Shown here: one piece after another, positions 52,553-61,972 of the stretch
How positions within the stretch are numbered: position 1 is the stretch's first letter
How the letters are laid out: the number at the start of each line of letters is the position of its first letter
Notes under the pieces: generated by a model
Seen by the model: only the letters and a program-made list of their open reading frames with translations
The model's database searches: none
Told to the model about the DNA's origin: nothing
Source of the DNA: Gordonia rhizosphera NBRC 16068
GTDB lineage: Bacteria > Actinomycetota > Actinomycetes > Mycobacteriales > Mycobacteriaceae
Direction of reading: 5' to 3'
Assembly: GCF_000298195.1 (NCBI RefSeq)
Contig: NZ_BAHC01000055.1
Location: 1 to 64,000 of the forward strand
Length of the DNA: 64,000 bases
Program-made: the position numbers and the translations under genes

Positions 52553-53817
52553 CAGGCGGCGATGTCGTCGAGGTGCATGGTGCGGCGGTTGTAGGCGGGG
52601 ATCGGGGTGCGGTTCGGGTCCTGCTCCACCGGCGGGAGCAGCCAGGGATGCCGGTCGGAGCCCATGACGATGTCCCAGCCGGAGGCGTGGATCTGGGCGT
52701 GACACGAGGTGCACAGTAGGCAGCCGTTGTCCAGGTCGGTGGGACCCCCATCAGCCCAATGCCGCACGTGGTGACACTGCGTATATCCTGCTGCCGCACC
52801 ACATTTGACACAACACTGGTCGCGGACGATCAACGCTCTGCGTTGATGATGAGTGAACAGGCGCTGCGGGTGTCCCATGTCCAACGGCACCTTCTCGCCG
52901 TCGACGATGATCGCGGTCACCGTGGCATCACAGGACAGCGTTTTCGCCAGGGTCTGCGAGATCGGGCCCAGCCACTGCAACGCCGCGGCATCGGGGGTGT
53001 CGGCCGGGACGGTCAGATTGAGGTGCGTTTTCGGGGCCGCCACCAGATCGGTGACCCCGGACTCGGCGGCGCGGGCGGCGGCGTCCAGGATCATCTCCAA
53101 CGCGTCGGCGCGGCGCTGCCCAGTGCTGCGGGCATCCTCGGACCCGTCGGGTTCGGGGCGTTTACCGGCCAGGGATTCGATGGCCGACACCAGTTTCTCC
53201 CCGATCACGATGTCCAGATTCGCCGAGACCTCCAACCGTCCGTCGTCGGTGGGCGTGCTAGTCCACTCGTTGATGGTGCGGTCCTCACCGGCCGGGACAC
53301 CACCCTGGTCGTCGGCGATCTGGTTGCCGATGCTGCGGGCGGTGTCGAGCACCTGGCGTGGGGTGGCCCCGGCAAACGCCTGGGCGATCAGGGCGAGTTG
53401 GTGCTCGATCCGCGACACCTCACTCAACGGTTCCGGCGACCGTTTCTCGATATGGGCCATCCCGCGGACCAGCGCGTCGACGTGTTCTGAGGAGAAGACC
53501 CCATCCCCCGAATACGCCGCGACCCGCTCCAGGGTGGTCAACGCGGCGGCGATCCGCAGCCACCGATCCGCCGCCGTGGGTGCGGCACCCATCTCGGTCA
53601 ACAGGGCACGCGTCTTCCCGCCGGTCTGACGGGCCATCCCCAACCGGTCCAGCGCGCCGGCGTGCACGGCGAGTTGATGGTCGACCACGTTCCGCAGCCC
53701 CATCAGGATCTTGGTGGTCTCGTACACCTCGCGGCCGGTGGCGTCGGAGGTGATGGTCAGGTCACGGACGGTGGGGAGCAGGTTATCGATCGGCATGCCC
53801 CCATAGTAATCGAACAT
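52552..53817 (-). CDS. DUF222/HNH endonuclease-domain protein (13E12-type)
   Basis: A 421-residue protein with two parts. The DUF222 domain (about 15-310) is helical, e.g. LMGLRNVVDHQLAVHAGALDR and ADALEMILDAAARAAES. The HNH nuclease domain (about 330-390) has the zinc-binding cysteines CCVKCGAAAGYTQCHHVRHW, followed by DLDNGCLLCTSCHAQIH. These are the ββα-metal His-His and Cys pairs. The family is the REP13E12 family of mycobacteria, often present in many scattered copies. A start at 53796 (MPIDNLL) is also possible. Its cellular role is unknown. Confidence 0.9.
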   Translation of the reverse strand: MFDYYGGMPIDNLLPTVRDLTITSDATGREVYETTKILMGLRNVVDHQLAVHAGALDRLGMARQTGGKTRALLTEMGAAPTAADRWLRIAAALTTLERVAAYSGDGVFSSEHVDALVRGMAHIEKRSPEPLSEVSRIEHQLALIAQAFAGATPRQVLDTARSIGNQIADDQGGVPAGEDRTINEWTSTPTDDGRLEVSANLDIVIGEKLVSAIESLAGKRPEPDGSEDARSTGQRRADALEMILDAAARAAESGVTDLVAAPKTHLNLTVPADTPDAAALQWLGPISQTLAKTLSCDATVTAIIVDGEKVPLDMGHPQRLFTHHQRRALIVRDQCCVKCGAAAGYTQCHHVRHWADGGPTDLDNGCLLCTSCHAQIHASGWDIVMGSDRHPWLLPPVEQDPNRTPIPAYNRRTMHLDDIAA

Positions 53818-54182
53818 CTGTGCGAATTTTGCCGCTGCGGCGGGTTATCCACAGGCCAGGATGAAACCCGTAACACCCTGCCTGTCATAGGATTTGGTTT
53901 GCCAAGGCGGAACACCGGAAATGATCAGCCTCGCCACCAGCGTCGAGAACCCGAAGATCCAGATCGTCAACGCCACCATCTGTGACACGTCGAACGCAAT
54001 GCCCAAATCGAATCGATTTCACAGCACTGCAAAGGTTTTCGTCAGACGAGAGCAGCTCAATCGCTCATCATACCGTGCAGGTAGGACAGGATACTCGGTG
54101 CCGAATTGCGCAGTGCGGCAAGGATACCGGCGGCCATCCGGGGTCCCGAGAAGCCGCGGACCCTGCCAGGGATCGAGAGATG
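53818..54182. other. 365-base non-coding stretch upstream of the HNH gene
   Basis: Less GC-rich than the rest of the window, with no convincing gene. It must contain the HNH gene's promoter. A lone TTATCCACA (53845-53853) matches a DnaA box but is isolated. The right half, up to the TetR stop, shows nothing recognisable. Together with the other gap and the HNH gene it forms an about 2-kb unit that looks inserted. Confidence 0.5.
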
Positions 54183-54812
54183 TCACGCCGGGTCGAGCGC
54201 CGCCAGCAACATCCGCGCCGCCGTCGCGATCAGCGCAGGCCGATCGGCCGTGGCCGGCCGCAGGAGCGCGATCCGCAGACACAGGTTCGCCGTCGCACCC
54301 ATCGTGAGAAAGACCAGGTCGTCCAGCGCACGCTCGTCGAGGTCGGGTCGTAGTCGCGCCGGCAGGATGCGTGCGAGGGGTATCAGGGGTTCCTCCACCT
54401 CGGCCCAGGCCTCGCCGAATTCGGCCTCCGCTGTCGACGTTGCGACGCGGAGCACCGGATCGTGCTTCTCGAAGGCACCCGTCAGCGTCTCGACGATGAT
54501 CACCATCGCCGCGCTCGGCTCGGCGTCCATGGCCCGGCCGACGCCGGTGGCCAGGGTGGTGGTGATGTCGCGGACCGCATCGGCGCGCAACTCCTCGATG
54601 ATCGCGTCGACATCGGCGAAATACCGGTACACGGTCCCGATGCTGACGTGAGCGTGGTCGGCGATCTCTTGTGATGTCGGGCGTCGTCCAGGGCGACGAC
54701 GCAGCATCTCGACGGCCGCGGCGAGGAGTCGTCGTCGCATGTCAACACTGCGATCTTGCTGCGGCCGGGCCCGCGTGCGCGAGCCGGCGGGACGTCGAGG
54801 AGAACCGGCCAT
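54183..54812 (-). CDS. TetR-family repressor divergent from an MpaB-type oxygenase
   Basis: A 209-residue regulator: an Arg/Pro-rich N-terminal tail, helix-turn-helix at about 25-70 (TSQEIADHAHVSIGTVYRYF) and a TetR effector domain (AEAEFGEAWAEVEEPLIPLAR). The gene faces the oxygenase gene across only 44 bases containing an inverted repeat, the usual arrangement for a repressor controlling its neighbour and itself. Confidence 0.9.
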   Translation of the reverse strand: MAGSPRRPAGSRTRARPQQDRSVDMRRRLLAAAVEMLRRRPGRRPTSQEIADHAHVSIGTVYRYFADVDAIIEELRADAVRDITTTLATGVGRAMDAEPSAAMVIIVETLTGAFEKHDPVLRVATSTAEAEFGEAWAEVEEPLIPLARILPARLRPDLDERALDDLVFLTMGATANLCLRIALLRPATADRPALIATAARMLLAALDPA

Positions 54813-54815
54813 AAA

Positions 54816-54850
54816 AGTGAATAGTAAGTGAGGATTCCTCGTGTTTCACT
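54816..54850. promoter_or_regulatory. Operator/promoter between TetR and MpaB-type genes
   Basis: AGTGAA (54816-54821) and TTCACT (54845-54850) are inverted arms around the palindrome GAGGATTCCTC (54830-54840). The segment is AT-rich for this genome, includes TAGTAAGT-like promoter bases, and fills the 44-base divergent gap. Confidence 0.5.
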
Positions 54851-54856
54851 GTCATC

Positions 54857-56053
54857 GTGGAGTCTGCAGCCCCGAGGGAACTGATCAACACCGACATCGC
54901 GATCGCCCGCTACCCGGTCGCGGGTGAGGTCTGGGTGTCATCGATGTGGTCGGGTGATCGCCTGGCCGACGCGGTCGTCCTCGACGAATTCCCCGGGTCG
55001 TCGGCCACCGCGGCCGTCCGCACCGCACTGGAGCACGGCATCTCCGCCGTCGACGATGCGCCGACCTCGCTGGTCGAGCTGTTCGCCTTCCTCGACGACG
55101 AACCGAACTGGGTCGATCACGCGCGGCTCGACCGCGCCGCCGACGCGCTGATCCGCCACACCGCCGCCCTCGGGATCGTGCTCGGCGCGGCCTCACTCCT
55201 GCGCGGTGCGGGCAACAGCATCGCCGGCAAGCCCCTGGTGCTGACCGGGCGGTACACGACGATGCCGGCCGTGCGGTCCGTCGAGGTCGGCGAATGGCTG
55301 CGGCATGTGATCACGCCCGGCGGGATGCGCCGCGACGGAGCCGGGTTCGCCTACACCGTCCGCGTCCGGCTGATCCACGCCCACGTCCGCAGCGCCATGT
55401 ATCGCCTCGGCACCTGGGACGAGCCGGCGTGGGGTGTGCCGATCCCACAGCCGTACATGGCATTCACGATGGCCGAGTTCGGTCACATCGCGCTCGACGC
55501 GATGGCACGCCTCGGCGTGCGGTTCTCCGAGGACGAGCTCGACGCGATCTATCATCTCTGGCGCTACGTCGGACACGTCATCGGCATGGAGCCCGACCTC
55601 AACCCCGTCGACGCCGCCGATCACATCCGTATCGAGGAGCTCTACCGGCTCACCTCACCCGGTCCCGACGAATCCGATCGCGAGTTCGTCACCGCCCTCA
55701 CCGACGACTACATCATCCCGGAACTCTCGGCCGTGCTGGCCGGTCCGCAACGGCTCCGCCACGCCGTCGCGGCGGGGTTGATGAACGGACTGCAGCGGGT
55801 GTTCCTCGGCGACGACGACGCCGACGCCCTGCACATCCCGGACACGCGACTCAAGCACGTGATCCGCCTCGCCGAACCGGTGATGACGACGTTCGGTCGG
55901 GCACGGATCGTACTTCTCGGTGGTGCCCAACGGGTTTCGCGGCGCGGCTATCGGGCCAGAGACGTCGAGATGACCCGCATGCGCGCCACCTACGGCGTCA
56001 ACCACGAACTCGTCGACGACGCACCGTCTCCCGTGCCGGCACCGGCGCACTGA
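54857..56053 (+). CDS. MpaB/latex-clearing-protein-superfamily oxygenase (DUF2236)
   Basis: A 398-residue protein of the DUF2236 superfamily, which includes rubber oxygenase Lcp and fungal MpaB. The core VRLIHAHVRSAMYR (about 175-188) carries the conserved Arg and His, and MAFTMAEFGHIALDAMARLG plus HLWRYVGHVIGMEPDLNP match the b-type haem-binding helices of that fold. It has no Tat or Sec signal, unlike secreted Lcp rubber oxygenases, so it is a cytoplasmic relative with unknown substrate. GTG at 54857 is the start. Probably repressed by the divergent TetR protein. Confidence 0.84.
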   Translation: MESAAPRELINTDIAIARYPVAGEVWVSSMWSGDRLADAVVLDEFPGSSATAAVRTALEHGISAVDDAPTSLVELFAFLDDEPNWVDHARLDRAADALIRHTAALGIVLGAASLLRGAGNSIAGKPLVLTGRYTTMPAVRSVEVGEWLRHVITPGGMRRDGAGFAYTVRVRLIHAHVRSAMYRLGTWDEPAWGVPIPQPYMAFTMAEFGHIALDAMARLGVRFSEDELDAIYHLWRYVGHVIGMEPDLNPVDAADHIRIEELYRLTSPGPDESDREFVTALTDDYIIPELSAVLAGPQRLRHAVAAGLMNGLQRVFLGDDDADALHIPDTRLKHVIRLAEPVMTTFGRARIVLLGGAQRVSRRGYRARDVEMTRMRATYGVNHELVDDAPSPVPAPAH

Positions 56054-56081
56054 CCCATGGGCGCCGGGAAGACCGGCACCA

Positions 56082-57053
<972 letters not shown>

Positions 57054-57057
<4 letters not shown>

Positions 57058-58166
57058 CGGCGTACTCCTTCATTGGTCATGCCCATGTCCGGCACGGGCT
57101 CCTCGTGGCCGTCCAAGAGCGCCATCACCCGGTCGGCGGTGTAGGGGGCCAGCAGAATCCCGTTGCGGCCGTGGCCGGTTGCCACCACGACGCGCTCGTC
57201 GATGCGCCGAATGACGGGGAGACCGTCGGGTGAGCAGGGCCGAAACCCCGCGCCGGCCTCGGCGAGTTCGTAGGTCCGCAGAGCGGGCATCAACTCGGTC
57301 GCGTCGGCGAGCAGGTCGAGCACCCCACCCACCTCGGGGGCTGTACTCGTCTCCGAATACGGCTCGTATTGTGTTGCACCGACGACGATCCCGTCGGCGC
57401 GCGGCACCAGATAGACGGCGCGGCCATGCAGGCGCGCGCGGACCACGCGGGTCGGCGGCGGCACCGACCAGTTCGTGCGCCGCAACCGCAGCACCTCCCC
57501 TTTCGCCGCATGCAGGGCGACTTCGGACACCAACTCTCGGCTGCCGAGTCCGGCCGCCACCAGCACCTCGTCCTCGGGGAGATCGGCGAGATCGGCGAGA
57601 TCGGCGACACGGCGCTCGACGATCTCGGCCCCGGCGTGGCGGACGGCGTGCTGCAGCCGATCGAGCAGACGCCGGTTGTCCACCGCTCCTTCCCCGGTGG
57701 CCAGGTATCCGCTGTGCACCCGTGAGGTCACCGCGGGTTCGAGCCGGCGGATCTCCACGTTGTCGACCGCCCGTAGATCGTTGTGCGCGCGGGGCTGTCG
57801 CGCCCACACGAACTCGGCCAGGCCACCCAGATGGTGCGCGTCAGCCGAAGACATGGCGACGAACAGCGAATCGGTCGCGGCCATCACCGCAGGATCGCCG
57901 AGGCGCGCCACCAGGTGAGGCCAGCGACGCGCCGACGCCGTAGACAGTTGCAGCAGGGCGTCCTCACCGGGATGGCCTTCGCCGAGCGAGCCGAGCATCC
58001 CGGCGGCCACCCATGCCGCCCGCCCCTGGTGCCCGGCGTCGTACACGCGGACCCGGCGACCCGCGTCGGCAGCCGCCAACGCGCAGGTCAAACCGATGAC
58101 ACCGCCACCCACGACAGCCAGCGTGCGCCCAGATGCGCGTCGATCAGGATCATTCACCGATGACAT
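57054..58166 (-). CDS. thiO: Glycine oxidase ThiO
   Basis: A 370-residue FAD enzyme that oxidises glycine to dehydroglycine for the thiazole ring. The FAD-binding motif is LAVVGGGVIGLTCALAAADAG at 16-35 (in parts), with the AAWVAAGMLG and FRPCSPDGLPVI segments of the DAAO fold and the flavin-binding ATGHGRNGILLAP at the end. Start is ATG at 58166, close to a GGAAGG that may instead serve a GTG three codons on. It is the first gene after the TPP riboswitch and is coupled to thiS. Confidence 0.92.
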
Positions 58167-58169
58167 CCT

Positions 58170-58262
58170 TCCTTCGCCGGCATTACCCGGATCAGGTCCA
58201 ACGGTCAGCGGGGGCTCGACCCGCACTCTCAGCCCGACGTACCCCGGGCTCCCGTGTCTCTC
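58170..58262 (-). ncRNA. TPP riboswitch (THI element)
   Basis: Read on the minus strand, the segment shows the conserved pieces of the thiamine pyrophosphate aptamer: ACGGGAGCC, GGGCTGAGAGTG (the CTGAGA box), ACCTGATCCGGGTAATGCC (the pyrophosphate-helix box) and GGCGAAGGA just before thiO. It should lower thiO-thiS-thiG expression when TPP is plentiful. The aptamer ends at the thiO ribosome site, so regulation is likely at translation start. Confidence 0.93.
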
Positions 58263-58283
58263 GTCCCCTAGCCTAGCGTCGTC

Positions 58284-58967
58284 GTGGTGACCGGATCGCG
58301 ACGCCCATCGCTCGACCGCCTTCAAGCCGCACGGCTGTACCTGTGCACCGACGCCCGACGCGAACGTGGCGACCTGTTCGAGTTCGTCGACGCCGCCCTC
58401 GACGGGGGTGTGGACATCGTGCAGCTGCGCGACAAGGGGTCGTCGGGGGAGGCTGCGTTCGGTGCCCTCGAGGCCGGCGAGGAACTCGAGATCCTGGCCG
58501 CGCTCCGGGAGCTCACGCAGCGCCATGGCGCTCTGCTCTCGGTCAACGACCGCGCCGACATCGCCGCGCTGTCGGGCGCGGACGTGCTCCACGTCGGTCA
58601 GGGCGATCTACCCGTGGCGCTGGCTCGCCGCATCGTCGGGCCCGACGTCGTCATCGGACTGTCCACCCATGCCGACGACGAGCTGCGGGCGGCGATCGCC
58701 GACGACGACGTCGACTACTTCTGCGCGGGACCGTGCTGGCCGACACCGACGAAGCCGGGCCGGGCCGCGCCCGGGCTCGGGTTGGTGCGCGCCGCGGCCA
58801 CGCTCGCACCGGCGAAGCCGTGGTTCGCGATCGGCGGGATCGACGCCGACCGTTTGCCCGAGGTCACCGCTGCCGGGGCCTCCCGTGTGGTCGTGGTCCG
58901 CGCGATCACCGCGGCCGACGATCCGCGGGCGGCGGCGGCTCGGCTGCGGTCCGCACTCGCCGACTGA
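58284..58967 (+). CDS. thiE: Thiamine-phosphate synthase ThiE
   Basis: A 227-residue TIM-barrel enzyme that joins HMP pyrophosphate and thiazole phosphate to thiamine phosphate. Motifs: [31 protein letters not shown] with the pyrophosphate-binding residues, [23 protein letters not shown], and [18 protein letters not shown] at 58284 is the start; another GTG follows at once. It is divergent from thiO with the riboswitch between them, but the aptamer lies on the opposite strand, so thiE is not controlled by that element. Confidence 0.94.
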   Translation: MVTGSRRPSLDRLQAARLYLCTDARRERGDLFEFVDAALDGGVDIVQLRDKGSSGEAAFGALEAGEELEILAALRELTQRHGALLSVNDRADIAALSGADVLHVGQGDLPVALARRIVGPDVVIGLSTHADDELRAAIADDDVDYFCAGPCWPTPTKPGRAAPGLGLVRAAATLAPAKPWFAIGGIDADRLPEVTAAGASRVVVVRAITAADDPRAAAARLRSALAD

Positions 58968-59126
58968 GGTCCGGCGTCGCGCCATAGAGCTCCCTCAAGA
59001 CCTCACACCAGCAGGCTTGCACGTACACAGTGTCAACAGCCGGGCCCTCACGTGAGGTTTTCAGCGCAGGCCCCGACGCAAACCGCTTGCCCCGGCCGGC
59101 GACACCGGTCTATGGTGGTCGGCATC

Positions 59127-59174
59127 ATGTCGTGCATGCAGAGCCTCCTCGTAACCCGCCGCAGCGGGGTCTGA
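59127..59174 (+). CDS. Leader peptide with Leu-Leu-Val codons
   Basis: A 15-codon reading frame, MSCMQSLLVTRRSGV, starting at ATG 59127 after GGTGG and ending with TGA at 59172-59174. The run CTC CTC GTA gives adjacent Leu-Leu-Val. It sits 80 bases before the LeuA-domain gene and overlaps the first arm of a set of alternative hairpins, as expected of a translated attenuation leader sensing branched-chain amino acid supply. Confidence 0.72.
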   Translation: MSCMQSLLVTRRSGV

Positions 59175-59198
59175 TTCGACCGACCCCCCGCTGCGGGG
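59155..59198 (+). promoter_or_regulatory. Attenuator: mutually exclusive hairpins after the leader peptide
   Basis: Four segments can pair: CCCGC (59155-59159) with GCGGG (59164-59168); CGCAGCGGGG (59160-59169) with CCCCGCTGCG (59186-59195); and CCCCG (59186-59190) with CGGGG (59194-59198). This is the 1:2, 2:3, 3:4 pattern of ribosome-mediated attenuators. Stalling at the leucine codons would expose the middle pairing. No T-run is obvious, so it may control translation or Rho-independent ends with weak U-tails. Confidence 0.65.
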
Positions 59199-59254
59199 TC
59201 GTTGCGCTGTCTGCTCATCGGTCATCTTCCCTTCGACCGAAACGAAGACGCACG

Positions 59255-59740
59255 ATGCACACGCTTCATCTCTCGCCCCGACCCTGCTCGTATGACACGT
59301 CCCGGGATCCGTTCGCTGCTCGGTTCGGGCGCGCGCTTCCCCCGGGCCTGCGCGAGGAGGCATCGGGAATGAGCTGGCAGGGATTCACCGACAAATACAC
59401 CCCCAGCGGCACCATCCGACTCGGTTCGTGGTCGGTGGAGCCCGACCGCGAGGACATGGTCACGTGCCGCGCGACCATTGCCTATGCCGATCGGATCATG
59501 TCGCTGCAGGCACGGGCGACCGGCCCGATCGGCGCGATGACATCGATGCTGCACGACATCGGCGCACCGGTGCAGATCGTCAGCCTGCATCAGCGAGAGG
59601 TCGACGGCGCGATCACGATGTTCCTGCTGTGCGAAGACCACCATCATCAATGCTGGGCACTCGGGAACGGCGAGACCGTGGCAGAGGCTGCGGTCAACGC
59701 GCTGGTCGCCGGAGCCAATCGGCTGCTCGACGCGCGGTGA
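59255..59740 (+). CDS. Stand-alone LeuA (2-isopropylmalate synthase) regulatory-domain protein
   Basis: A 161-residue cytoplasmic protein that resembles only the C-terminal allosteric domain of 2-isopropylmalate synthase. IRLGSWS at 54-60, RATIAYADR at 72-80, and ATGPIGAMTSMLHDIGAPV (about 88-106), with CWALGNGETVAEAAVNALV and a final ANRLL, correspond to the leucine-binding domain. The first ~40 residues are linker-like. The catalytic barrel is absent. It may bind leucine and act as a regulatory partner of LeuA or another enzyme; this is inferred. ATG at 59255 is chosen, preceded by a leader peptide and attenuator. Confidence 0.78.
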   Translation: MHTLHLSPRPCSYDTSRDPFAARFGRALPPGLREEASGMSWQGFTDKYTPSGTIRLGSWSVEPDREDMVTCRATIAYADRIMSLQARATGPIGAMTSMLHDIGAPVQIVSLHQREVDGAITMFLLCEDHHHQCWALGNGETVAEAAVNALVAGANRLLDAR

Positions 59741-59748
59741 TCCCCCCG

Positions 59749-60246
59749 TCAGCGCTGCAGATCGAGCGCGGTGATTCGGTCGCGAAGACTCGGCCAGGCG
59801 TCGGCGAATCCGGGATGCAGCGGCAGCGTGGACACCTCGGTCTCCCGAACCCAGCGGAGTTCGGCCGACTCGAAGTTCGCGACGGTGTTTACGGGCTCAT
59901 CGGTTTCCGCGATCACCGTGGTGTACGTCCACCCCGATGCCCCCCGATGGGTCACCAGCGCAGCGACGACCCGCAACTCGTGACCGCCAATCCCGGCCTC
60001 CTCGTCGGCCTCGCGGATCGCGGTGTCGATGGCACTCTCGTGCGAATCGCGGGCCCCGCCGGGCAGTCCCCATGTACCGCCCTGATGTGACCACACGGCC
60101 CGGTGCTGAAGTAGCACCGCGGTCGAATCATCGGGCATCGGCGCACGCAGCAGCAGTCCGGCTGCGCCGTGTCGTCCCCAATAGCGTGAACCGTCGGGGT
60201 CGATTACCCAGCCGTCACCATCTCCGCGCACTCTGCCTCCTGGCAT
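59749..60246 (-). CDS. NUDIX hydrolase, MutT3-like
   Basis: A 165-residue hydrolase. The Nudix box runs from Gly64 through Glu70, Arg78-Glu79 and Glu82-Glu83 to Gly85 (GGARDSHE...READEEAGI), the Mg-binding helix. In M. tuberculosis the neighbouring mutT3 gene lies between the thiamine and glnX-glnH-pknG genes, as here, so the family name fits by synteny and motif. It would hydrolyse oxidised dGTP or another nucleoside diphosphate compound. ATG at 60246 is chosen over an in-frame start 40 codons upstream. Confidence 0.85.
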   Translation of the reverse strand: MPGGRVRGDGDGWVIDPDGSRYWGRHGAAGLLLRAPMPDDSTAVLLQHRAVWSHQGGTWGLPGGARDSHESAIDTAIREADEEAGIGGHELRVVAALVTHRGASGWTYTTVIAETDEPVNTVANFESAELRWVRETEVSTLPLHPGFADAWPSLRDRITALDLQR

Positions 60247-60381
60247 TGGTTCCCCCCGGACGCCCCCAGTCACATCCACCGTATGTGACGTGCGCAACCC
60301 TGGCCAGAGGAGATCCGCGCAAGCGCGGGCGCTCCGACACGGCAGCGGAAGGCGAGCCCGCGTCACAGGTGAGGACTAGGG

Positions 60382-60526
60382 TTGACATAGGTGAAACAAG
60401 CGAGAGGTGTGACGCGACAGACAGGGTGGAGACAGTGACCCAGAAGCCGGTGACCGCCGGCACCGTCCATGACCGTCCGAGGGGAAGTGACGCCGACACC
60501 ATGGAGAATCCGGGAAGGTCATAGAG
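60382..60526 (+). promoter_or_regulatory. Promoter and leader region of the glnX operon
   Basis: TTGACA at 60382-60387 is a good -35; the matching -10 about 17 bases on is weak. A GGGAAGG ribosome site lies at 60512-60518, 8 bases before the GTG of glnX. The rest of this stretch shows no gene. Confidence 0.45.
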
Positions 60527-61972
60527 GTGACCGGCGACGTATCGCCCATGCGGACCGCGCTGACCCGCGCGGGCCGTACCATCCGCCCTGGCCCGTCGGC
60601 GCCGCCCATCCGACAGGTGCTGTCGGAGCGCCGGGATGTCATCACGGCCACTCGCGAACGTGCCCAGTCGCCGTTGTCGACGCTGCGTCACTATGCGGTG
60701 ACCAGCCCCGGCAAACTCATCCTCATCCTCATCGTCCTGGTCGTCGCGTTCGTCGCGACGGGGCTGTATGCGTCGACGATCCTGGAGAAGCGCACCCAGA
60801 CGCTGCAGGAGATGATCAACCGCACCGAGCCGCTCGCCGAGGCCTCGCAGGTGCTCTACAGTTCACTGTCCATCGCCGACGCCGCCGCGAACTCGGCGTT
60901 CATCTCCGGTGGTCTGGAATCCCCCGCGCTCCGCGTCCGGTACTCGGATGCCCTGGCGACGGCCGCGACGGCATTCATCACCGCGGCCGGCTCACCCGAG
61001 GACAGCTCGGCCATCCCGTCGCCCGCCGCTCAGCGCGAAATCGATCGCGATCTGCAGACCCTCGCGACCAGCATCCCGGTCTACAGCGGTCTCATCGAGA
61101 CCGCTCGGACCAACAACCGGCTCGGCAATCCGATCGGGTCGGCGTATCTCGGTGAGGCGTCGGCACTCATGCAGGACACGATCCTGCCCGCCGCCGAGAA
61201 CCTTTACAACCGGCGGTCGATGGCCATCGCGGACCCGCAGAGCGCGCTGACCGTGCCTCCGTGGGGTGTCTACGTGTCGCTGTTCTCCGTCATCGTCGGC
61301 CTGGTAATGACCAGTCGCTACCTCTCGCGGCGCACGCGGCGCCGATTCAACATCGGGGTGCTCGCGGCGCTCGTCGCCACCGTCGGGGGCACGGTGTGGC
61401 TGCTCGCCTCCGGGCTCATGTCGGTGGCGGCGACCAGCAACGCACGTACCGAGGGTGCCGACCCGCTACATGAACTGACGACGGCACGCATCCTCACCCA
61501 GCAGGCCCGGTCGGCCGAGACCCTGTCGCTCGCGCGGCGTGAGGATCAAACCGCGCTGGATCAATCGTTCATGGACACGACCGCGCAGATCCAGGCAACC
61601 CTCGACCGGGTCAAGGCGACCGCCTCCGATTCGGGCTCGGTCACGAACGCCCAGCTGTACAACGCCACCTACGTCCTCAACCACTGGAAGCAGCGTGACG
61701 CGCAGGTGCGGGACCTGATGCAGTCGGGCAACTTCACCGCCGCCCGGGTGTTGACCGTCGGTGACGGCAAGGAGTCCACCGCGCAGGCCTACGAGGACCT
61801 CGACCGGGCCTTCACCGACATCATCACCACCACCCGCAATTCGTTCCGCGACGACATCAACACCGCTCAACGTGTGCTCGGCTACACCGGGACCGGCATC
61901 CTCATCCTCACCCTGTTCGGCGGGGTGGCGGTGGTGTTGGGTCTGATACCCCGGATCAGGGAGTACCGATGA
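60527..61972 (+). CDS. glnX: GlnX-like membrane signalling protein
   Basis: A 481-residue membrane protein. A basic N-terminal cytoplasmic part (about 1-60) precedes a helix at about 62-82 (LILILIVLVVAFVATGLYAS). Then come an extracytoplasmic helical segment (about 85-245), helices at about 250-266 and 280-300, a second helical segment with DLDRAFTDIITTTRNSF, and a final helix (about 450-472). In M. tuberculosis GlnX spans the membrane and passes the signal from GlnH to kinase PknG; the order glnX-glnH-pknG is the same here. GTG at 60527 follows GGGAAGG; glnH starts 4 bases before its stop. Confidence 0.88.
   Translation: MTGDVSPMRTALTRAGRTIRPGPSAPPIRQVLSERRDVITATRERAQSPLSTLRHYAVTSPGKLILILIVLVVAFVATGLYASTILEKRTQTLQEMINRTEPLAEASQVLYSSLSIADAAANSAFISGGLESPALRVRYSDALATAATAFITAAGSPEDSSAIPSPAAQREIDRDLQTLATSIPVYSGLIETARTNNRLGNPIGSAYLGEASALMQDTILPAAENLYNRRSMAIADPQSALTVPPWGVYVSLFSVIVGLVMTSRYLSRRTRRRFNIGVLAALVATVGGTVWLLASGLMSVAATSNARTEGADPLHELTTARILTQQARSAETLSLARREDQTALDQSFMDTTAQIQATLDRVKATASDSGSVTNAQLYNATYVLNHWKQRDAQVRDLMQSGNFTAARVLTVGDGKESTAQAYEDLDRAFTDIITTTRNSFRDDINTAQRVLGYTGTGILILTLFGGVAVVLGLIPRIREYR

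Noticed and set aside
29571-53817. Pairing the orphan methyltransferase with the HNH gene as a restriction-modification system
   Set aside because: The genes are about 22 kb apart, on opposite strands, and the HNH gene belongs to the DUF222 13E12 family, which is not known to pair with methyltransferases.
53845-53853. TTATCCACA as a DnaA box and sign of a replication origin
   Set aside because: It is single, with no cluster of boxes, no dnaA or dnaN and no AT-rich unwinding region.
54857-56053. Calling the DUF2236 gene an Lcp rubber oxygenase
   Set aside because: No secretion signal is present and only the superfamily core is shared, so a specific rubber-degrading role is not supported.
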